Shown in pieces: positions 17,559 through 26,163 of a DNA stretch of 64,000 nucleotides. Source of the DNA: Pedobacter boryungensis (GTDB lineage Bacteria > Bacteroidota > Bacteroidia > Sphingobacteriales > Sphingobacteriaceae); the NCBI RefSeq assembly GCF_013204825.1, contig NZ_JABMKV010000003.1, positions 62,001 to 126,000 of the forward strand, read 5' to 3'. Within the stretch, counting starts at the first letter, position 1, and every line of letters starts with the position of its first letter. Made by a program: the position numbers and the translations under genes. The notes beneath the pieces were generated by a model that searched no databases, had not been told where the DNA came from, and saw nothing but the letters and a program-made list of their open reading frames with translations.

Positions 17559-18974
17559 TCAACCTTTCATCGCTTTACTTGGGCAAGCAAAATCAGTACG
17601 TTTTAAGCTCGTAGCTTTTATTGCTCCATAACCTCCAGCTATATCAATTACCTTATTAATACCACGAGCTTTTAAAATTGAAGCTGCAATCATAGAGCGA
17701 TAACCGCCAGCGCAATGGATGTAATACGTTTCTTCTGGATTCACTTCTGTAGTCCAGTCATTAATATAATCTAACGGACGAGCAAGCGTTGCTTCTAAAT
17801 GCTCGGCTTCATATTCTCCTGGCTTGCGTACATCTAAAGCATTTATAGAATCATTAGCTGTTAAAATGGTTTCAAACTCGCTTGCAGAAATTGATTCGAT
17901 CTGATCTATCTCTTTACCTGCATCTTGCCATGCATTAATTCCACCAGCTAAATAACCAATTGTATAATCGTAACCTACTCTTGCTAAACGCGTAATGGTT
18001 TCTTCGGCTTTGCCATCTTCAGTAACTAATAATAATTGTTGCTTTAAATCGGTGATTAAAGCACCAACCCAAGGTGCAAACTGACCATTTAAACCAATGT
18101 TTATAGATTTTGGAATAAAACCTTTTGCAAATACTTGTGGATCTCTAGTATCTAAAATTAAAGCGTCTGTTTGATTAGCTTTTAATTCAAATTCTTCAGG
18201 TGATAGCGCAACTAAACCTTTTTCATATACCTCATCGATACTATCGTAACCACTTTTGTTCATGGCTGCATTTTTAGCAAAATATTGTGGAGGCGGCAAA
18301 ATTCCCGCTGTTACTTCTTTAATGAAATCTGTTTTAGATTTTGCTTTTAGCGCATAGTTAACCTCTTTTTGATGCCCTAAAGTATCAAACGTCTCTTTGC
18401 TCATGTTTTTACCACAAGCTGAGCCTGCACCATGAGCTGGGTAAACAATAACATCATCTGCTAATGTTAGGATTTTGTTGTGCAGTGATTCGTAAAGTGT
18501 TCCCGCCATATCTTCCATCGTTAGCTCGCCTTGTTGCGCTAAATCTGGCCGACCAACATCTCCAATAAATAAGGTATCGCCAGTAAAAATACATTGATCT
18601 TTACCATTTGCATCGGTTAACAAATAGGTAGTAGATTCTGGTGTATGACCTGGAGTATGCAGTGTGGTGATGGTAATATCACCAATTTTAAACTGTTCAC
18701 CGTCGGTAGCAATATGTGATTTAAAATCGGTTTTAGCTGTTGGACCATAAACAATTGTAGCTCCAGATTTTTCTGCTAAATCTATATGTCCAGAAACAAA
18801 GTCTGCATGAAAATGAGTTTCAAATATATATTTAATCTTTGCGCCAGCATCTTCTGCTTTTTTTAAATAGGGAGTTACTTCTCTCAGCGGATCAATAATA
18901 GCAGATTCGCCATTACTTTCAATGTAATAGGCTGCTTCGGCTAGGCATCCAGTATATATTTGTTGAATTTTCAT
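17559..18974 (-). CDS. MBL-fold hydrolase with two rhodanese domains (persulfide dioxygenase-like)
   Basis: 471 residues: a metallo-beta-lactamase domain (1-250) and two rhodanese domains (about 255-355 and 370-465). Metal ligands are in THFHADFVSGH (His54, His56, Asp58), HTPGHTPES, TGDTLF and PAHGAGS. The ETHE1-like iron form oxidises glutathione-type persulfides to sulfite. In the first rhodanese domain the active-site Cys is absent (the loop reads LLVTEDGKAEET). The second has it in IHCAGGYRS. One sulfur-transfer site plus a structural repeat is therefore likely. In a bacillithiol-making organism the persulfide could be bacillithiol persulfide, which is inference. Confidence 0.87.
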   Translation of the reverse strand: MKIQQIYTGCLAEAAYYIESNGESAIIDPLREVTPYLKKAEDAGAKIKYIFETHFHADFVSGHIDLAEKSGATIVYGPTAKTDFKSHIATDGEQFKIGDITITTLHTPGHTPESTTYLLTDANGKDQCIFTGDTLFIGDVGRPDLAQQGELTMEDMAGTLYESLHNKILTLADDVIVYPAHGAGSACGKNMSKETFDTLGHQKEVNYALKAKSKTDFIKEVTAGILPPPQYFAKNAAMNKSGYDSIDEVYEKGLVALSPEEFELKANQTDALILDTRDPQVFAKGFIPKSINIGLNGQFAPWVGALITDLKQQLLLVTEDGKAEETITRLARVGYDYTIGYLAGGINAWQDAGKEIDQIESISASEFETILTANDSINALDVRKPGEYEAEHLEATLARPLDYINDWTTEVNPEETYYIHCAGGYRSMIAASILKARGINKVIDIAGGYGAIKATSLKRTDFACPSKAMKG

Positions 18975-18986
18975 GGTAAGTTTTCA

Positions 18987-18994
18987 CAAAATTA
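18987..18994 (-). promoter_or_regulatory. Putative -7 promoter box, MBL/rhodanese gene
   Basis: Minus-strand TAATTTTG matches the Bacteroidota consensus TAnnTTTG exactly, 12 nt before the start codon. Confidence 0.45.
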
Positions 18995-19010
18995 ATAAAA
19001 ACTTTGTGTT

Positions 19011-20033
19011 TTAGTTACTCACAGTTAATTCACCAGCAATAGAAACTTCTAGTAATCGCTTTATTTCAGCTACACTTAAACCTTGCCCCATGAGGTACAT
19101 TAATTTGGTTACAGCAGCTTCAAACGTTAAATCGTAGCCGCTTACAATACCCATTTGTTGTAGTTTTCTACTGGTTTCATACACCCCCAATTGAACCGAT
19201 CCACCTTTACATTGTGATATATCTATGATAATTTTGTTGTCGGAGATAGCTTTTTGCAAACAATCAATAAACCATGGTGCAGTAGTTGTATTTCCAGATC
19301 CAAATGCTTCTAAAATAATGGCATCTACACCAGATTCGGTTATTGCTTTTACAGCATTTTCAGTTATTCCTGGATACATTTTTAACACACCGATATTTGC
19401 ATTAAAATTGGTATGGATTTGAAAGGGTTTATGCGGAATTGGTAAAATATAATTAGGATAAAAAGCCAAGCTCACTCCTGCCTCAGCTAAAATTGGATAA
19501 TTTGGTGAAGCAAAAGCTTCAAATTTCTCCGAATTATATTTGATAGATCTGTTACCACGAAATAGTTGATAGTCGAAATAAATACAAACTTCTGGCACCA
19601 TTGCTTTACCATCTTTTTTGGTTGCAGCAATTTCTAATGCTGTTATTAAATTCTCTTTGGCATCTGTCCTAATCTCTCCAATTGGCAATTGAGAACCTGT
19701 TAAAACAACTGGCTTGGCTAAATTTTGCAACATAAAACTTAATGCCGAAGCTGTAAATGACATGGTATCTGAACCATGCAAAATTACAAAACCATCAAAC
19801 TCTTCATATTTCTGTTGAATTAACTTTGCTAATTCTGCCCAAATTCCGGGATCCATATTAGAAGAATCTAGGATTGGATCGAAAGAATGAACAGAGAGCT
19901 GATAATCTAGTCTTGCTAATTCTGGTACATTTTCTTGAATTTGTTCAAAATCGAAAGGAATTAAAGTGCCTGTTTTAGCATCATTTACCATTCCAATTGT
20001 TCCACCAGTATATATGATTAGGATTTTTGTCAT
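19011..20033 (-). CDS. ansA: Type I L-asparaginase
   Basis: Hydrolyses asparagine to aspartate and ammonia. The ATG at 20033 (MTKILIIYTGGTIGMV) is preferred over an in-frame TTG nine bases upstream. Both catalytic threonine regions are present: TGGTIG near residue 12 and HGSDTMSFTASAL near 90, with the supporting Lys/Asp residues of the family. About 340 residues and no signal peptide fit the cytoplasmic type I enzyme. An exact TAnnTTTG box lies 6 nt before the start, so the mRNA may be nearly leaderless. Confidence 0.93.
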   Translation of the reverse strand: MTKILIIYTGGTIGMVNDAKTGTLIPFDFEQIQENVPELARLDYQLSVHSFDPILDSSNMDPGIWAELAKLIQQKYEEFDGFVILHGSDTMSFTASALSFMLQNLAKPVVLTGSQLPIGEIRTDAKENLITALEIAATKKDGKAMVPEVCIYFDYQLFRGNRSIKYNSEKFEAFASPNYPILAEAGVSLAFYPNYILPIPHKPFQIHTNFNANIGVLKMYPGITENAVKAITESGVDAIILEAFGSGNTTTAPWFIDCLQKAISDNKIIIDISQCKGGSVQLGVYETSRKLQQMGIVSGYDLTFEAAVTKLMYLMGQGLSVAEIKRLLEVSIAGELTVSN

Positions 20034-20039
20034 TGGCAA

Positions 20040-20047
20040 CAAATATA
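20040..20047 (-). promoter_or_regulatory. Putative -7 promoter box 6 nt before ansA
   Basis: Minus-strand TATATTTG fits TAnnTTTG exactly and ends 6 nt from the ATG at 20033. Confidence 0.5.
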
Positions 20048-20104
20048 AATGATTTTAATGCAAAGTTTTAGGCAAACAAAAGGGCAATTTAAGGTATCGC
20101 TCAG

Positions 20105-20872
20105 CTATATATCGAATATTTTCCGAGAGTTTTCCGTTGTGACTTCGGCCACTTTGTTTACACTTACATTGTAAATATCAGCTACTTTTTGAGCAATATG
20201 AATTAGGTAGCTACTTTCATTTGGTTTACCACGATATGGTACAGGGGCTAAATATGGAGAATCTGTTTCCAATACAATATCATTGATTGAAATTTCTGCA
20301 AGCGTTAAATCTAAACCTGCTTTTTTGTAAGTTATTACTCCACCTATCCCTAAATAAAATCCTAATGCTATTGCTCTTCTTGCTTGCCCTAAATCTCCGG
20401 TAAAGCAATGAAAAATACCTCGTAATTTATCATCATTCAATTCTTCTAAAACTTCAAAAACTTCATCAAAAGCTTCACGACAGTGAATAACAATTGGTAA
20501 ACTTAATTCTTTTGCCCACCTAATTTGTTCTTTAAAGGCATCTTGCTGAATACCTAATGTTGTTTTATCCCAATATAAATCGATACCAATTTCGCCTATG
20601 GCATAAATCTTTCTATCCGCTATACTTTTATAGATACTGGCTAATTGAGTTTGATAATCTTCCTTCACATCACATGGATGCAAACCTGCCATAGCAAAAC
20701 AATTTTCGGGATATTGTTTCACCAAATCATCTATCATCTTAATTGAAGCCACATCCACATTTGGCAAAAAAAGACGTTTTACATCATTAGCAAAACAGCG
20801 CTCCATTAATTGTGCTAGTTTAGCCTCATCTGTTTCGTAATAAATATGGGTGTGAGTATCAGTTAACAACAT
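20105..20872 (-). CDS. TatD family metal-dependent DNase
   Basis: 255 residues from the ATG at 20872; an upstream TTG at 20878 lies inside the predicted promoter box and is rejected. Family motifs are in order: the metal-binding TDTHTHIY at the N-terminus, GLHPCDV, AIGEIGIDLYWD, IVIHCREAFDE, GIFHCFTGD, GIGGVITYKKAG, and LETDSPYLAPVPYRGKPNE near the end. TatD enzymes are cytoplasmic 3'-5' exonucleases acting on DNA and RNA, linked to repair and degradation. Length is normal. The promoter box ends 3 nt before the start. Confidence 0.93.
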   Translation of the reverse strand: MLLTDTHTHIYYETDEAKLAQLMERCFANDVKRLFLPNVDVASIKMIDDLVKQYPENCFAMAGLHPCDVKEDYQTQLASIYKSIADRKIYAIGEIGIDLYWDKTTLGIQQDAFKEQIRWAKELSLPIVIHCREAFDEVFEVLEELNDDKLRGIFHCFTGDLGQARRAIALGFYLGIGGVITYKKAGLDLTLAEISINDIVLETDSPYLAPVPYRGKPNESSYLIHIAQKVADIYNVSVNKVAEVTTENSRKIFDI

Positions 20873-20875
20873 ATA

Positions 20876-20883
20876 CAAAGGTA
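20876..20883 (-). promoter_or_regulatory. Putative -7 promoter box 3 nt before the TatD gene
   Basis: Minus-strand TACCTTTG matches TAnnTTTG exactly. Only TAT separates it from the ATG. Confidence 0.5.
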
Positions 20884-20914
20884 TTTTTATTTCAGCAATG
20901 CTAAAGTATATTCA

Positions 20915-20946
20915 TAAAAAAACCCCATTCATTAATGAATAGGGTT
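20915..20946 (-). terminator. Rho-independent terminator after FKBP lipoprotein gene
   Basis: On the minus strand AACCCTATTC pairs with GAATGGGGTT (one wobble), followed by seven T. Confidence 0.85.
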
Positions 20947-20967
20947 AAATTTTATAATTTTATTATA

Positions 20968-21957
20968 TTATTTTGTTGTTGGAACAGGTGCAGGTGGTGC
21001 AACTGGAGCTGGTTTACCTTTAATAATGTTCACAATTTCAACATCAAATACAACTGGAGCGTAAGGGCCAATACCTGCTTGTGGTGCACCTTGTTCGCCC
21101 CAACCTAAGTTAGAAGGAATAATTACCATTATTTTACCACCTTTACCAATCATGGTTAAAGCTTCTGTAAAGCCTGGTACTGTACCGCCCATTACCATTT
21201 TAGTTGGACCATAAACTTTTCCTGGACGATCTAATTTAAATTCTTTACCAATTTTCTGATCGCTAGTATCAAATACTTTGTATTTACCGTCTTTATCTTT
21301 CTTGGTCAATTTACCAGTATAATTTACCTCAACTGTATCTCCTACTGCTGCTCTTTCGGCATTACCAGGTGCAGAAATTATATAATTTAAGCCACTTGTA
21401 GTAGTTTTAGTTTTTAAGCTATTATCTGCGATGTAAGTTTTGATTTTTGCAGGTTCAGCATTTTTAATTTTATCCATAGTAGCTTTATAATCTGCTTGGA
21501 AAAATTCGCCAGCTCTTTTTTGGAAAGTAGAATCTGCCTCGTTAGGTTGCTTTTTAAATACTTTTTCAATTTTAACTACAAATGTTTGGTATTTATCATT
21601 TTTAAACTGCTCGCCTTTAGGCTGTTTTGTATAGAAAGCCAAAGTATCTAAATTGATTTTAAAAGTTGCGCTATCACCTTCACCTACCAATGTTAAAGCA
21701 TCTTGCTGATCACCCGCATACATTTTCTTTTGTGCTTGGAATACTTGAGGAACTCCATTTTCAAATGAACTGTAAAAAACTGAATCTTTATCATTTTTAA
21801 TAATAAAGTTCATTTTAATAATATCACCTTCTTTAATTTTTTCTTTACCTTCTGAGTGATGAATGGTATACATCAAACCTCCTGGACCTTTTTTCTCTGT
21901 GTTACAAGCAGCTAAGCCTAATGTAGCTGCAAAAAGAATTACTAAACTTTTTTTCAT
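20968..21957 (-). CDS. FKBP-type peptidyl-prolyl cis-trans isomerase, lipoprotein
   Basis: 329 residues. Lipoprotein signal with lipobox GLAAC (Cys18). The N-terminal part (about 30-130) is an FKBP-like but diverged domain (GDIIKMNFIIKN..., GEGDSATFKI). The C-terminal FKBP domain (about 195-315) is canonical: GDTVEVNYTGKL, DTSDQ, GTVPGFTEALTMIGKGGK and NLGWGEQGAP.IGPYAPVVFDVEI. It ends in a Pro/Ala tail. It assists folding in the periplasm, anchored to a membrane. Single gene with its own terminator. Confidence 0.9.
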   Translation of the reverse strand: MKKSLVILFAATLGLAACNTEKKGPGGLMYTIHHSEGKEKIKEGDIIKMNFIIKNDKDSVFYSSFENGVPQVFQAQKKMYAGDQQDALTLVGEGDSATFKINLDTLAFYTKQPKGEQFKNDKYQTFVVKIEKVFKKQPNEADSTFQKRAGEFFQADYKATMDKIKNAEPAKIKTYIADNSLKTKTTTSGLNYIISAPGNAERAAVGDTVEVNYTGKLTKKDKDGKYKVFDTSDQKIGKEFKLDRPGKVYGPTKMVMGGTVPGFTEALTMIGKGGKIMVIIPSNLGWGEQGAPQAGIGPYAPVVFDVEIVNIIKGKPAPVAPPAPVPTTK

Positions 21958-22005
21958 TATATTTTCTATTTTTTAGATTGATTTAGAGTGTTTACTCTTT
22001 GGTTA

Positions 22006-23016
22006 TTATTGTAATAATTGTGTTTTATATTCGGGTAAAATCGATTTAAATTCTGCTATAGTATCTGCCAAATTTTTCTCAGAAGCACCACCTGCAGCGT
22101 TCCTATGCCCACCACCATTAAAATATTTTTTACATATTTCGTTTGCCGGGAAATCTCCAGTAGAGCGCAAAGATAATTTAACTTTATCAGTTCTTTCAAT
22201 AATAAATGCGGCTAGCTTAATGCCATTAATTGAAAGTGCATAATTTACAATTCCTTCTGTATCGCCCGTGACAATGTTATATTTTTTTAATTCTTCTGCA
22301 GTTACTGTAATTATGGCCACATTAAACTCTCTAAGAATCTCCAATTTGTTGGATAAACAATGACCTAAGAAACGTAAGCGATTTTCTGAAGCGTTATCAT
22401 ATACTAATTGATGAATGCGCCAATGCTCTGCTCCTAAATCAATTAAATCTGCCGCAATTCTATATACTGATGAAGTTGCTGAAGGAAAACGGAAAGAACC
22501 AGAATCCGTCATGATACCAGTGTATAAACAAGTAGCTACATCTTTATTGATGAATTCGCCATCATTTAATTCGTTTAGAATAAAATCATAAACTAACTGA
22601 GCAGCTGCACATGCATTAATGTTCCAATGGCGATAATCATCAAAGTCTTCAGGCTCTAAATGATGATCAATCATTAATTTTAAAGCCGATGCATTGCGGA
22701 TATGCTCACCTAATTCGTTAATCCTACTTAAGGTATTAAAATCCAAGCAGAAAATTAAATTAGCATCGTTAACTAATTCTAATGATTTTTCTGGCGATTC
22801 TGTATATATAATTACATTAGAGTTATTAGGTAACCACTGTAAAAAATCAGGATAATCTGTAGGTGTAATTACACTAACATGATGTCCCTTTTGAATTAAA
22901 TATGCATATAATCCCAAAGAAGAACCCATTGCATCACCATCGGGTTTATGATGTGTTGTAATGACGATCTTTTGTGGCGTCGCTAAAAGTGTTTTTAATT
23001 CTGAAATTGATATCAT
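22006..23016 (-). CDS. DHH/DHHA1 phosphoesterase (NrnA-type oligoribonuclease/pAp phosphatase)
   Basis: 336 residues. The DHH domain shows HHKPDGDAMGSSLGL, CLDFNTLSRI and the signature DHHLEPEDF. The C-terminal DHHA1 domain has KLSLRSTGDFPANEI and the GGGHRNAAGGA nucleotide-binding motif. NrnA proteins degrade very short RNA and dephosphorylate 3'-phosphoadenosine 5'-phosphate from sulfate assimilation. Length and order match. A TAnnTTTG promoter box lies 13 nt upstream; the gene is divergent from ndk. Confidence 0.92.
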   Translation of the reverse strand: MISISELKTLLATPQKIVITTHHKPDGDAMGSSLGLYAYLIQKGHHVSVITPTDYPDFLQWLPNNSNVIIYTESPEKSLELVNDANLIFCLDFNTLSRINELGEHIRNASALKLMIDHHLEPEDFDDYRHWNINACAAAQLVYDFILNELNDGEFINKDVATCLYTGIMTDSGSFRFPSATSSVYRIAADLIDLGAEHWRIHQLVYDNASENRLRFLGHCLSNKLEILREFNVAIITVTAEELKKYNIVTGDTEGIVNYALSINGIKLAAFIIERTDKVKLSLRSTGDFPANEICKKYFNGGGHRNAAGGASEKNLADTIAEFKSILPEYKTQLLQ

Positions 23017-23029
23017 AAATTTTCGCCTG

Positions 23030-23037
23030 CAAAGCTA
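23030..23037 (-). promoter_or_regulatory. Putative -7 promoter box, NrnA-type gene
   Basis: Minus-strand TAGCTTTG matches TAnnTTTG exactly, 13 nt before the start. Confidence 0.45.
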
Positions 23038-23075
23038 GTAATTTTACATTTAATTGATAGCTTTTATTCAATAGC

Positions 23076-23106
23076 TTTAATATTAAGGTAAAGAATTGTA
23101 TTTTTG
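23076..23106 (+). promoter_or_regulatory. Putative promoter of ndk
   Basis: TTTA at 23076-23079, a 19-nt spacer, and an exact TATTTTTG box at 23099-23106, 24 nt before the ATG. This matches the Bacteroidota -33/-7 arrangement (TTTG, TAnnTTTG) with one mismatch in the -33 box. Confidence 0.55.
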
Positions 23107-23130
23107 CAAAAAATTTGAATTAAATATACA

Positions 23131-23550
23131 ATGAGTACAAATAGAACATTTACAATGATTAAGCCTGATGCGGTTGCAAACGGGCATATTGGCGCAATCA
23201 TAAATGATATCACGAACGCAGGTTTTAAAATCATTGCTTTAAAATACACAAAATTAACTGCAGAAACTGCTGGCGAATTTTATGCTGTACACAAAGCACG
23301 TCCATTTTACAATGACTTAGTTAGCTTTATGTCTTCTGGACCTATCGTTGCAGCTATTTTAGAGAAAGAAAATGCAATTGAAGATTTTAGAACCTTAATT
23401 GGCGCTACTAATCCAGCTGAAGCTGCTGAAGGAACAATCCGTCAGAAATATGCAAAATCTATTGATGCAAATGCTGTTCATGGATCTGATTCTGATGAAA
23501 ATGCGCAAATCGAAGGCGATTTCTTTTTTACCGCTGCAGAGCGTTTTTAA
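23131..23550 (+). CDS. ndk: Nucleoside diphosphate kinase
   Basis: 139 residues, normal length. Transfers the gamma phosphate of ATP to nucleoside diphosphates through a phospho-histidine. MIKPDAV is at 9-15 and the active-site His117 is in [23 protein letters not shown] and [14 protein letters not shown] complete the nucleotide pocket. It has its own promoter and terminator. Confidence 0.97.
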   Translation: MSTNRTFTMIKPDAVANGHIGAIINDITNAGFKIIALKYTKLTAETAGEFYAVHKARPFYNDLVSFMSSGPIVAAILEKENAIEDFRTLIGATNPAEAAEGTIRQKYAKSIDANAVHGSDSDENAQIEGDFFFTAAERF

Positions 23551-23572
23551 TTAAATTCTTAAAAAGATTAGT

Positions 23573-23609
23573 ATAAGCACTTTATTTAGTTAGGGTGCTT
23601 ATTTTTTTA
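23573..23609 (+). terminator. Rho-independent terminator after ndk
   Basis: ATAAGCAC (23573-23580), a 14-nt loop, GTGCTTAT (23595-23602), followed by T residues. Confidence 0.75.
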
Positions 23610-23636
23610 TCTATATTTCGACCTTAAAAATAATCT

Positions 23637-24395
23637 ATGAAAAAAATAATGCTTGCATCGCTAGTTACCTTAGTTGGACTAAGCGCAAATGCTCAAACTA
23701 TTGCAAAAAAAACTACAACAACTAAAAAACCAATCACAACTGGTAAAATAGTACCAAACAAAGCTCCACAATTTAAAAACACATTAGATTCTGCTAGTTA
23801 TGCACTTGGCATAAATGTAGCAAGCAGCTTTAAAAATGGGGGATTAAACACTATCAATTACGAATTGTTTAATAAAGGCATTAAAGATGTTTTTGCAAAA
23901 GCTAATCCGACGCTAACTCAAGAACAATGTCAAACTGTTATCAATAACCTTTTTACAAGTTTTAGTAAGCAAAGAGAAGAAGTCGATAAACAAAAATATG
24001 CTGCTAATGTGAATGCTGGGGCGGCTTTTTTGGCACAAAACAAAACTAAACCTGGCATTAAAACTACAGCTAGTGGTTTGCAGTACGAGGTTATTGTACA
24101 AGGAACTGGAGTTAAACCTACAGCAACTGATGTAGTTACTGTAAATTATAAAGGTACACTACTTAATGGATTTGAATTTGATAGTTCTTATAAAAGAGGT
24201 GAACCTGCAACTTTTGGTTTAAACCAAGTAATTTCTGGTTGGACAGAAGGTGTTCAATTAATGCAAACAGGATCTAAATACCGTTTCTTTATTCCATACA
24301 ATTTGGCTTATGGCGGAAGAGAAACTCCAGATGGAAGTATTCCACCATTTAGCACTTTAATATTTGAAATAGAGCTGATTAAAATTGGTGAGTAA
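23637..24395 (+). CDS. FKBP-type peptidyl-prolyl isomerase (Mip/FkpA-like)
   Basis: 252 residues with a signal peptide (MKKIMLASLVTLVGLSANAQ), a Thr/Lys-rich linker, an FkpA-type N-terminal helical dimerisation region (about 45-140, LDSASYALGINVASSF), and a C-terminal FKBP domain (about 150-252). The FKBP core shows VNYKGTLLNGFEFDSSY, VISGWTEGVQLMQTGSKY, FIPYNLAYGGRETPDGSIPPFSTLIFEIEL. It acts as a periplasmic chaperone and isomerase. It is followed by a small lipoprotein gene behind a hairpin. Confidence 0.9.
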   Translation: MKKIMLASLVTLVGLSANAQTIAKKTTTTKKPITTGKIVPNKAPQFKNTLDSASYALGINVASSFKNGGLNTINYELFNKGIKDVFAKANPTLTQEQCQTVINNLFTSFSKQREEVDKQKYAANVNAGAAFLAQNKTKPGIKTTASGLQYEVIVQGTGVKPTATDVVTVNYKGTLLNGFEFDSSYKRGEPATFGLNQVISGWTEGVQLMQTGSKYRFFIPYNLAYGGRETPDGSIPPFSTLIFEIELIKIGE

Positions 24396-24412
24396 TTAAA
24401 ATCAAACTAATT

Positions 24413-24450
24413 GTGATTTGATGTGTTTTAATTTAAATAAATCAAATCAC
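24413..24450 (+). promoter_or_regulatory. 10-bp perfect hairpin abutting a start codon
   Basis: GTGATTTGAT (24413-24422) is the exact reverse complement of ATCAAATCAC (24441-24450), and the ATG of the next gene begins at 24451. It may attenuate read-through from the FKBP gene or mask the translation start. No T-run follows. Confidence 0.45.
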
Positions 24451-24624
24451 ATGAAAAAGTACACCCCATTAGCTCTCATTGCCTTATTAGCAACAACATT
24501 AAGCAGTTGCGAATTAGTTGAAGGAATTTTTAAAGCAGGATTTTGGACTGCAATAATTGTTGTAGTAATTGTTTTAGCTTTAATTATTTGGATAATTTCT
24601 AAAGTATTTGGCAATAGAAATTAA
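24451..24624 (+). CDS. Small membrane lipoprotein, unknown function
   Basis: 57 residues from the ATG at 24451, preferred over one 11 codons upstream because it gives MKKYTPLALIALLATTLSSC, a clear lipoprotein signal. One membrane segment follows (AIIVVVIVLALIIWIISKVF). There is no recognisable domain. The gene sits between a hairpin and a strong terminator. It is probably a small envelope protein; I do not recognise a family. Confidence 0.65.
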   Translation: MKKYTPLALIALLATTLSSCELVEGIFKAGFWTAIIVVVIVLALIIWIISKVFGNRN

Positions 24625-24658
24625 AATCAGTGCAATTCATGTTGCACTGATTTTTTTA
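24624..24658. terminator. Strong terminator between convergent genes
   Basis: AAATCAGTGCAA and TTGCACTGATTT form a perfect 12-bp stem with a 6-nt loop, followed by a T-run on the plus strand. It overlaps the stop of the minus-strand DUF721 gene. Confidence 0.85.
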
Positions 24659-24946
24659 TAAAAAGACAATTTCAGTAACTACTTCTGAACCTGCTCTTTC
24701 ATTTAACTTTTGAATAATGCCAGTTCTAACCATCAATAATTCATTTTTGATAACTGAGGATTCTATTCTAACAAAAAGTTTTTTATTGCTTACATAAATT
24801 TGCGTAGTGCGATTCGCTACAGCAGTACCCATCAGTTCTGGCCAATGCACTACAACACCTGTTTCATCATACTTTCCACGCAATCTATAAACTGAAAGCA
24901 TTTTTGTAATGGCATCCTTTAGTGATATGTCGTTTGGTTTACGCAT
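24656..24946 (-). CDS. DUF721 (DciA-like) protein
   Basis: 96 residues from the ATG at 24946, overlapping the last 8 nt of recF. The sequence SLKDAITKMLSVYRLRGKYDE..VVHWPELMGTAVANRTTQIYV is typical of DUF721. Proteobacterial and actinobacterial relatives (DciA) help load the replicative helicase. The domain-only length and coupling to recF suggest a role in DNA replication or repair; a helicase-loading role here is inferred. Confidence 0.85.
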   Translation of the reverse strand: MRKPNDISLKDAITKMLSVYRLRGKYDETGVVVHWPELMGTAVANRTTQIYVSNKKLFVRIESSVIKNELLMVRTGIIQKLNERAGSEVVTEIVFL

Positions 24947-26042
24947 GTTCAATTATTCCGTTCGCTACTTCAAACAAAGTTACATCAACTTTAATTTCAT
25001 TAAAAACAGAAACTACTCTTTCTTTTCCTGTATCCGTAATAAATAGCTGACCAAAATCATGGTGAGAAACCATTTCCATTAGTTTACGAACTCTTAAATC
25101 ATCTAATTTATCAAAAATATCATCTAATAAAAGTAAGGGTTTAAAACCTTTAAACTTTTGCAAATAACTATATTGAGCTAATTTTAAGGCTATTAAAAAT
25201 GATTTTTGCTGTCCTTGCGAACCAAACTTTTTTAAAGGCATATCAGCAATCGTAAATAACAGTTCATCTTTATGAATACCGGTTGTAGTTCGCTCTAAAA
25301 TTCTATCCTTTTCAATAGATTGAGCTAGCAATTCTTCAAAATTCTGTTCATTTAATTGCGATTGGTAATTTAAAGATACTTCTTCAGCATTATCAGAAAT
25401 ATATTGGTAATGCTTATTAAATAATGGGATAAAATCAGCTAAAAATTGTTTACGCTTTTCAAAAATCTTATTTCCTGATAGGATCAATTGTTCATCTAAA
25501 ATCTGCAATAAAGTCACATCTAGTTTTCGGGTAACTGCAACTTGTTTTAATAACGCATTACGATTTAAAAGATGTTTATTATAAGTAATCAGTTCATCTA
25601 AATAGTTGGCATCGGTTTGAGAAATAACATTGTCGATAAATTTACGTCGCTCCTCACTTCCATCCATAATTAAATTAACATCATAAGGAGAAATCATTAC
25701 CAAAGGAAAAAGCCCAATATGATTTGCCAATTTATCGTATTCCTTCTTATTTCTTTTAAACTGCTTTTTCTGATTTCGCTTTAAACCGCAAGTAATTTTT
25801 TCATTTTTTTCATTTCGATCAAAATCACCTTGTATTAAAAAAAGATCTTCATTTGTTTTAATTTGTTGGCTATCTATAGGATTAAAATAGCTTTTGCAAA
25901 GACATAAATAATGTATTGCATCTAATAAATTAGTTTTACCAGCGCCATTATTACCAACAAATGCATTTACCGTTTTTGAAAATCGAAGTTCAGCAGATGT
26001 ATAATTTTTAAAATTGAGTAGAGTAATATTTTTTAACCACAT
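24939..26042 (-). CDS. recF: DNA replication/repair protein RecF
   Basis: 367 residues from the ATG at 26042 (MWLKNITLLNFKNY), chosen over an upstream in-frame TTG. SMC-like ATPase that loads RecA at ssDNA gaps. Walker A is FVGNNGAGKTNLLDAI, the ABC signature region reads GSQGQQKSFLIALKLAQ, and Walker B is PLLLLDDIFDKLDD. Length is normal. It is translationally coupled to DUF721 and divergent from a TPR protein. Confidence 0.95.
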   Translation of the reverse strand: MWLKNITLLNFKNYTSAELRFSKTVNAFVGNNGAGKTNLLDAIHYLCLCKSYFNPIDSQQIKTNEDLFLIQGDFDRNEKNEKITCGLKRNQKKQFKRNKKEYDKLANHIGLFPLVMISPYDVNLIMDGSEERRKFIDNVISQTDANYLDELITYNKHLLNRNALLKQVAVTRKLDVTLLQILDEQLILSGNKIFEKRKQFLADFIPLFNKHYQYISDNAEEVSLNYQSQLNEQNFEELLAQSIEKDRILERTTTGIHKDELLFTIADMPLKKFGSQGQQKSFLIALKLAQYSYLQKFKGFKPLLLLDDIFDKLDDLRVRKLMEMVSHHDFGQLFITDTGKERVVSVFNEIKVDVTLFEVANGIIEHA

Positions 26043-26111
26043 AAATATGCTGCAATTTACCTTTTTTACCAATGCTAATCCACTAAAGTTTAATTAAATA
26101 GTTGAAAGAAC

Positions 26112-26141
26112 TTGATACTTTCATTGAAAAACGTATTTTTG
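26112..26141 (+). promoter_or_regulatory. Putative promoter of TPR protein gene
   Basis: TTG at 26112-26114, 19-nt spacer, exact TATTTTTG at 26134-26141, 22 nt before the ATG. Confidence 0.55.
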
Positions 26142-26163
26142 CAATCCTTAATAATTTAAATAA

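Noticed and set aside
18487..18974. MBL domain protein as an antibiotic beta-lactamase
   Set aside because: The fused rhodanese domains and THFHADFVSGH pattern place it with ETHE1-like persulfide dioxygenases.
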